Positions 23,266 through 23,457 of a DNA stretch of 23,457 nt are shown piece after piece. A program made the position numbers and the translations under genes. The notes under the pieces were generated by a model, which searched no databases, was not told the DNA's origin, and was given only the letters and a program-made list of their open reading frames with translations. Numbering within the stretch: position 1 is the first letter of the stretch; the number at the start of each line of letters is the position of its first letter. The stretch is from Cloacimonetes bacterium UBA4175 (GTDB lineage: Bacteria; Cloacimonadota; Cloacimonadia; Cloacimonadales; Cloacimonadaceae): positions 1-23,457 of the forward strand of contig DFUX01000026.1 of the NCBI GenBank assembly GCA_002379855.1. The letters are read 5' to 3'.

Positions 23266-23350
23266 TGGCAAAGTCCGTTTGCCACAGAGACCGGAGGTCT
23301 CTCCCAAACAGGCAACTCCGTTGCCTCTGCCGAACAGACTTCCGCAGCCC
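23266..23350. repeat. Dispersed 85-nt hairpin-rich repeat, copy 2
   Basis: Copy 2 of the repeat at 1-85 is in the same orientation, with 76 of 85 bases identical and no gaps. The first two hairpins are kept exactly in their stems (GGCAAA/TTTGCC and GGCAAC/GTTGCC); the third stem has one mismatch. Here an additional stem, GAGACC/GGTCTC around GGA, has formed through changes in the spacer. It is bracketed by two copies of an 18-nt repeat core. Confidence 0.8.
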
Positions 23351-23371
23351 TTAGATTATCTGCGTGAACCA

Positions 23372-23389
23372 CTTGACCCGGGATCCCGT
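23372..23389. repeat. Second copy of the GGGATCC repeat core
   Basis: CTTGACCCGGGATCCCGT matches 23239-23256 at 15 of 18 positions. The pair brackets the 85-nt repeat, so the tail is a composite of at least two repeat families. Confidence 0.5.
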
Positions 23390-23457
23390 CTTTTAAGGAT
23401 TTTCCTACCAGTGTTCATCCACGACTAAATCCAGCCAACCCAATGCTGTAAAAACAG

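Larger units (their letters stand above)
23199..23457. other. Repeat-rich non-coding tail after thyX
   Basis: No gene is visible in this 259-nt end. It contains a GTCAT-type repeat core, the second copy of the 85-nt repeat, and a variant of the repeat core again at 23372-23389. The palindrome CGGGATCCCG (23379-23388) followed by TCTTTT is the only terminator-like spot, and it is weak because the perfect palindrome leaves a short stem. Confidence 0.6.

Noticed and set aside
1..23457. CRISPR array, transposase, integrase, toxin-antitoxin or phage genes
   Set aside because: None was seen. The repeats present are single or paired intergenic elements, not regularly spaced, and all large frames are housekeeping or envelope functions.

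Overview
The window is a gene-dense bacterial segment of roughly 50% GC. It holds one tRNA gene and 22 protein-coding genes. Gene content suggests an anaerobic, diderm-type member of the FCB group. The pointers are a tungsten aldehyde oxidoreductase with a four-cluster ferredoxin, a GlmU-like protein of the 'alternative bacterial' type (best known in Bacteroidota), a RicT/PSP1 protein, a lipoprotein box, a periplasmic DUF3108-type protein and a MlaF-like ATPase. Cloacimonadota is my best guess, but this is inference from gene content and not a phylogenetic result.

Layout. (1) 1-380: an 85-nt hairpin-rich repeat, a tRNA-Ala(GGC) with a plausible promoter, and an inverted repeat before the next gene. 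(2) 390-4913: transketolase, then a separately promoted pair encoding a 16-cysteine ferredoxin and an aldehyde:ferredoxin oxidoreductase-family enzyme, closed by a strong terminator. (3) 5036-6684, minus strand: a compact four-gene thiol/redox operon (glutaredoxin-like, MarR regulator, OsmC-like, thioredoxin-fold lipoprotein). A perfect 14-bp AT palindrome sits on its promoter, and the operon ends in its own terminator facing the aldehyde oxidoreductase gene. (4) 6867-8216: radA. (5) 8217-8582: a 366-nt non-coding stretch with several hairpins, a GTCAT-type palindromic repeat and a 12-nt direct repeat. (6) 8583-23198: fourteen genes on the plus strand with gaps of no more than 18 nt and many 1-17 nt overlaps, probably one long transcription unit or a few overlapping ones. 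It runs pgpH, ybeY, CorC-type, DUF3108-type, VanZ-like, MlaF-like ATPase, Gx-type membrane protein, PBP1A, GT2 glycosyltransferase, GlmU-like, ricT, rlmN, deoC, tandem thyX. (7) 23199-23457: repeat-rich non-coding DNA carrying a second copy (76 of 85 positions identical) of the repeat that opens the window.

How the genes fit together. The oxidoreductase and ferredoxin should couple aldehyde oxidation to low-potential electron carriers in a fermentative or syntrophic metabolism. The minus-strand operon looks like a self-regulated response to thiol-reactive or peroxide stress. The long operon mixes c-di-AMP turnover, ribosome maturation and modification, envelope building (peptidoglycan synthesis, a glycosyltransferase, an amino-sugar nucleotide enzyme, a possible lipid or small-molecule transporter) and deoxynucleotide metabolism. 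The best candidates for something undescribed are the tandem ThyX whose signature motif is divided between its two halves, the DUF3108/VanZ/MlaF-like/Gx cassette, the DeoC with a cysteine-rich N-terminal extension, the palindrome-controlled redox operon and the three-hairpin dispersed repeat.
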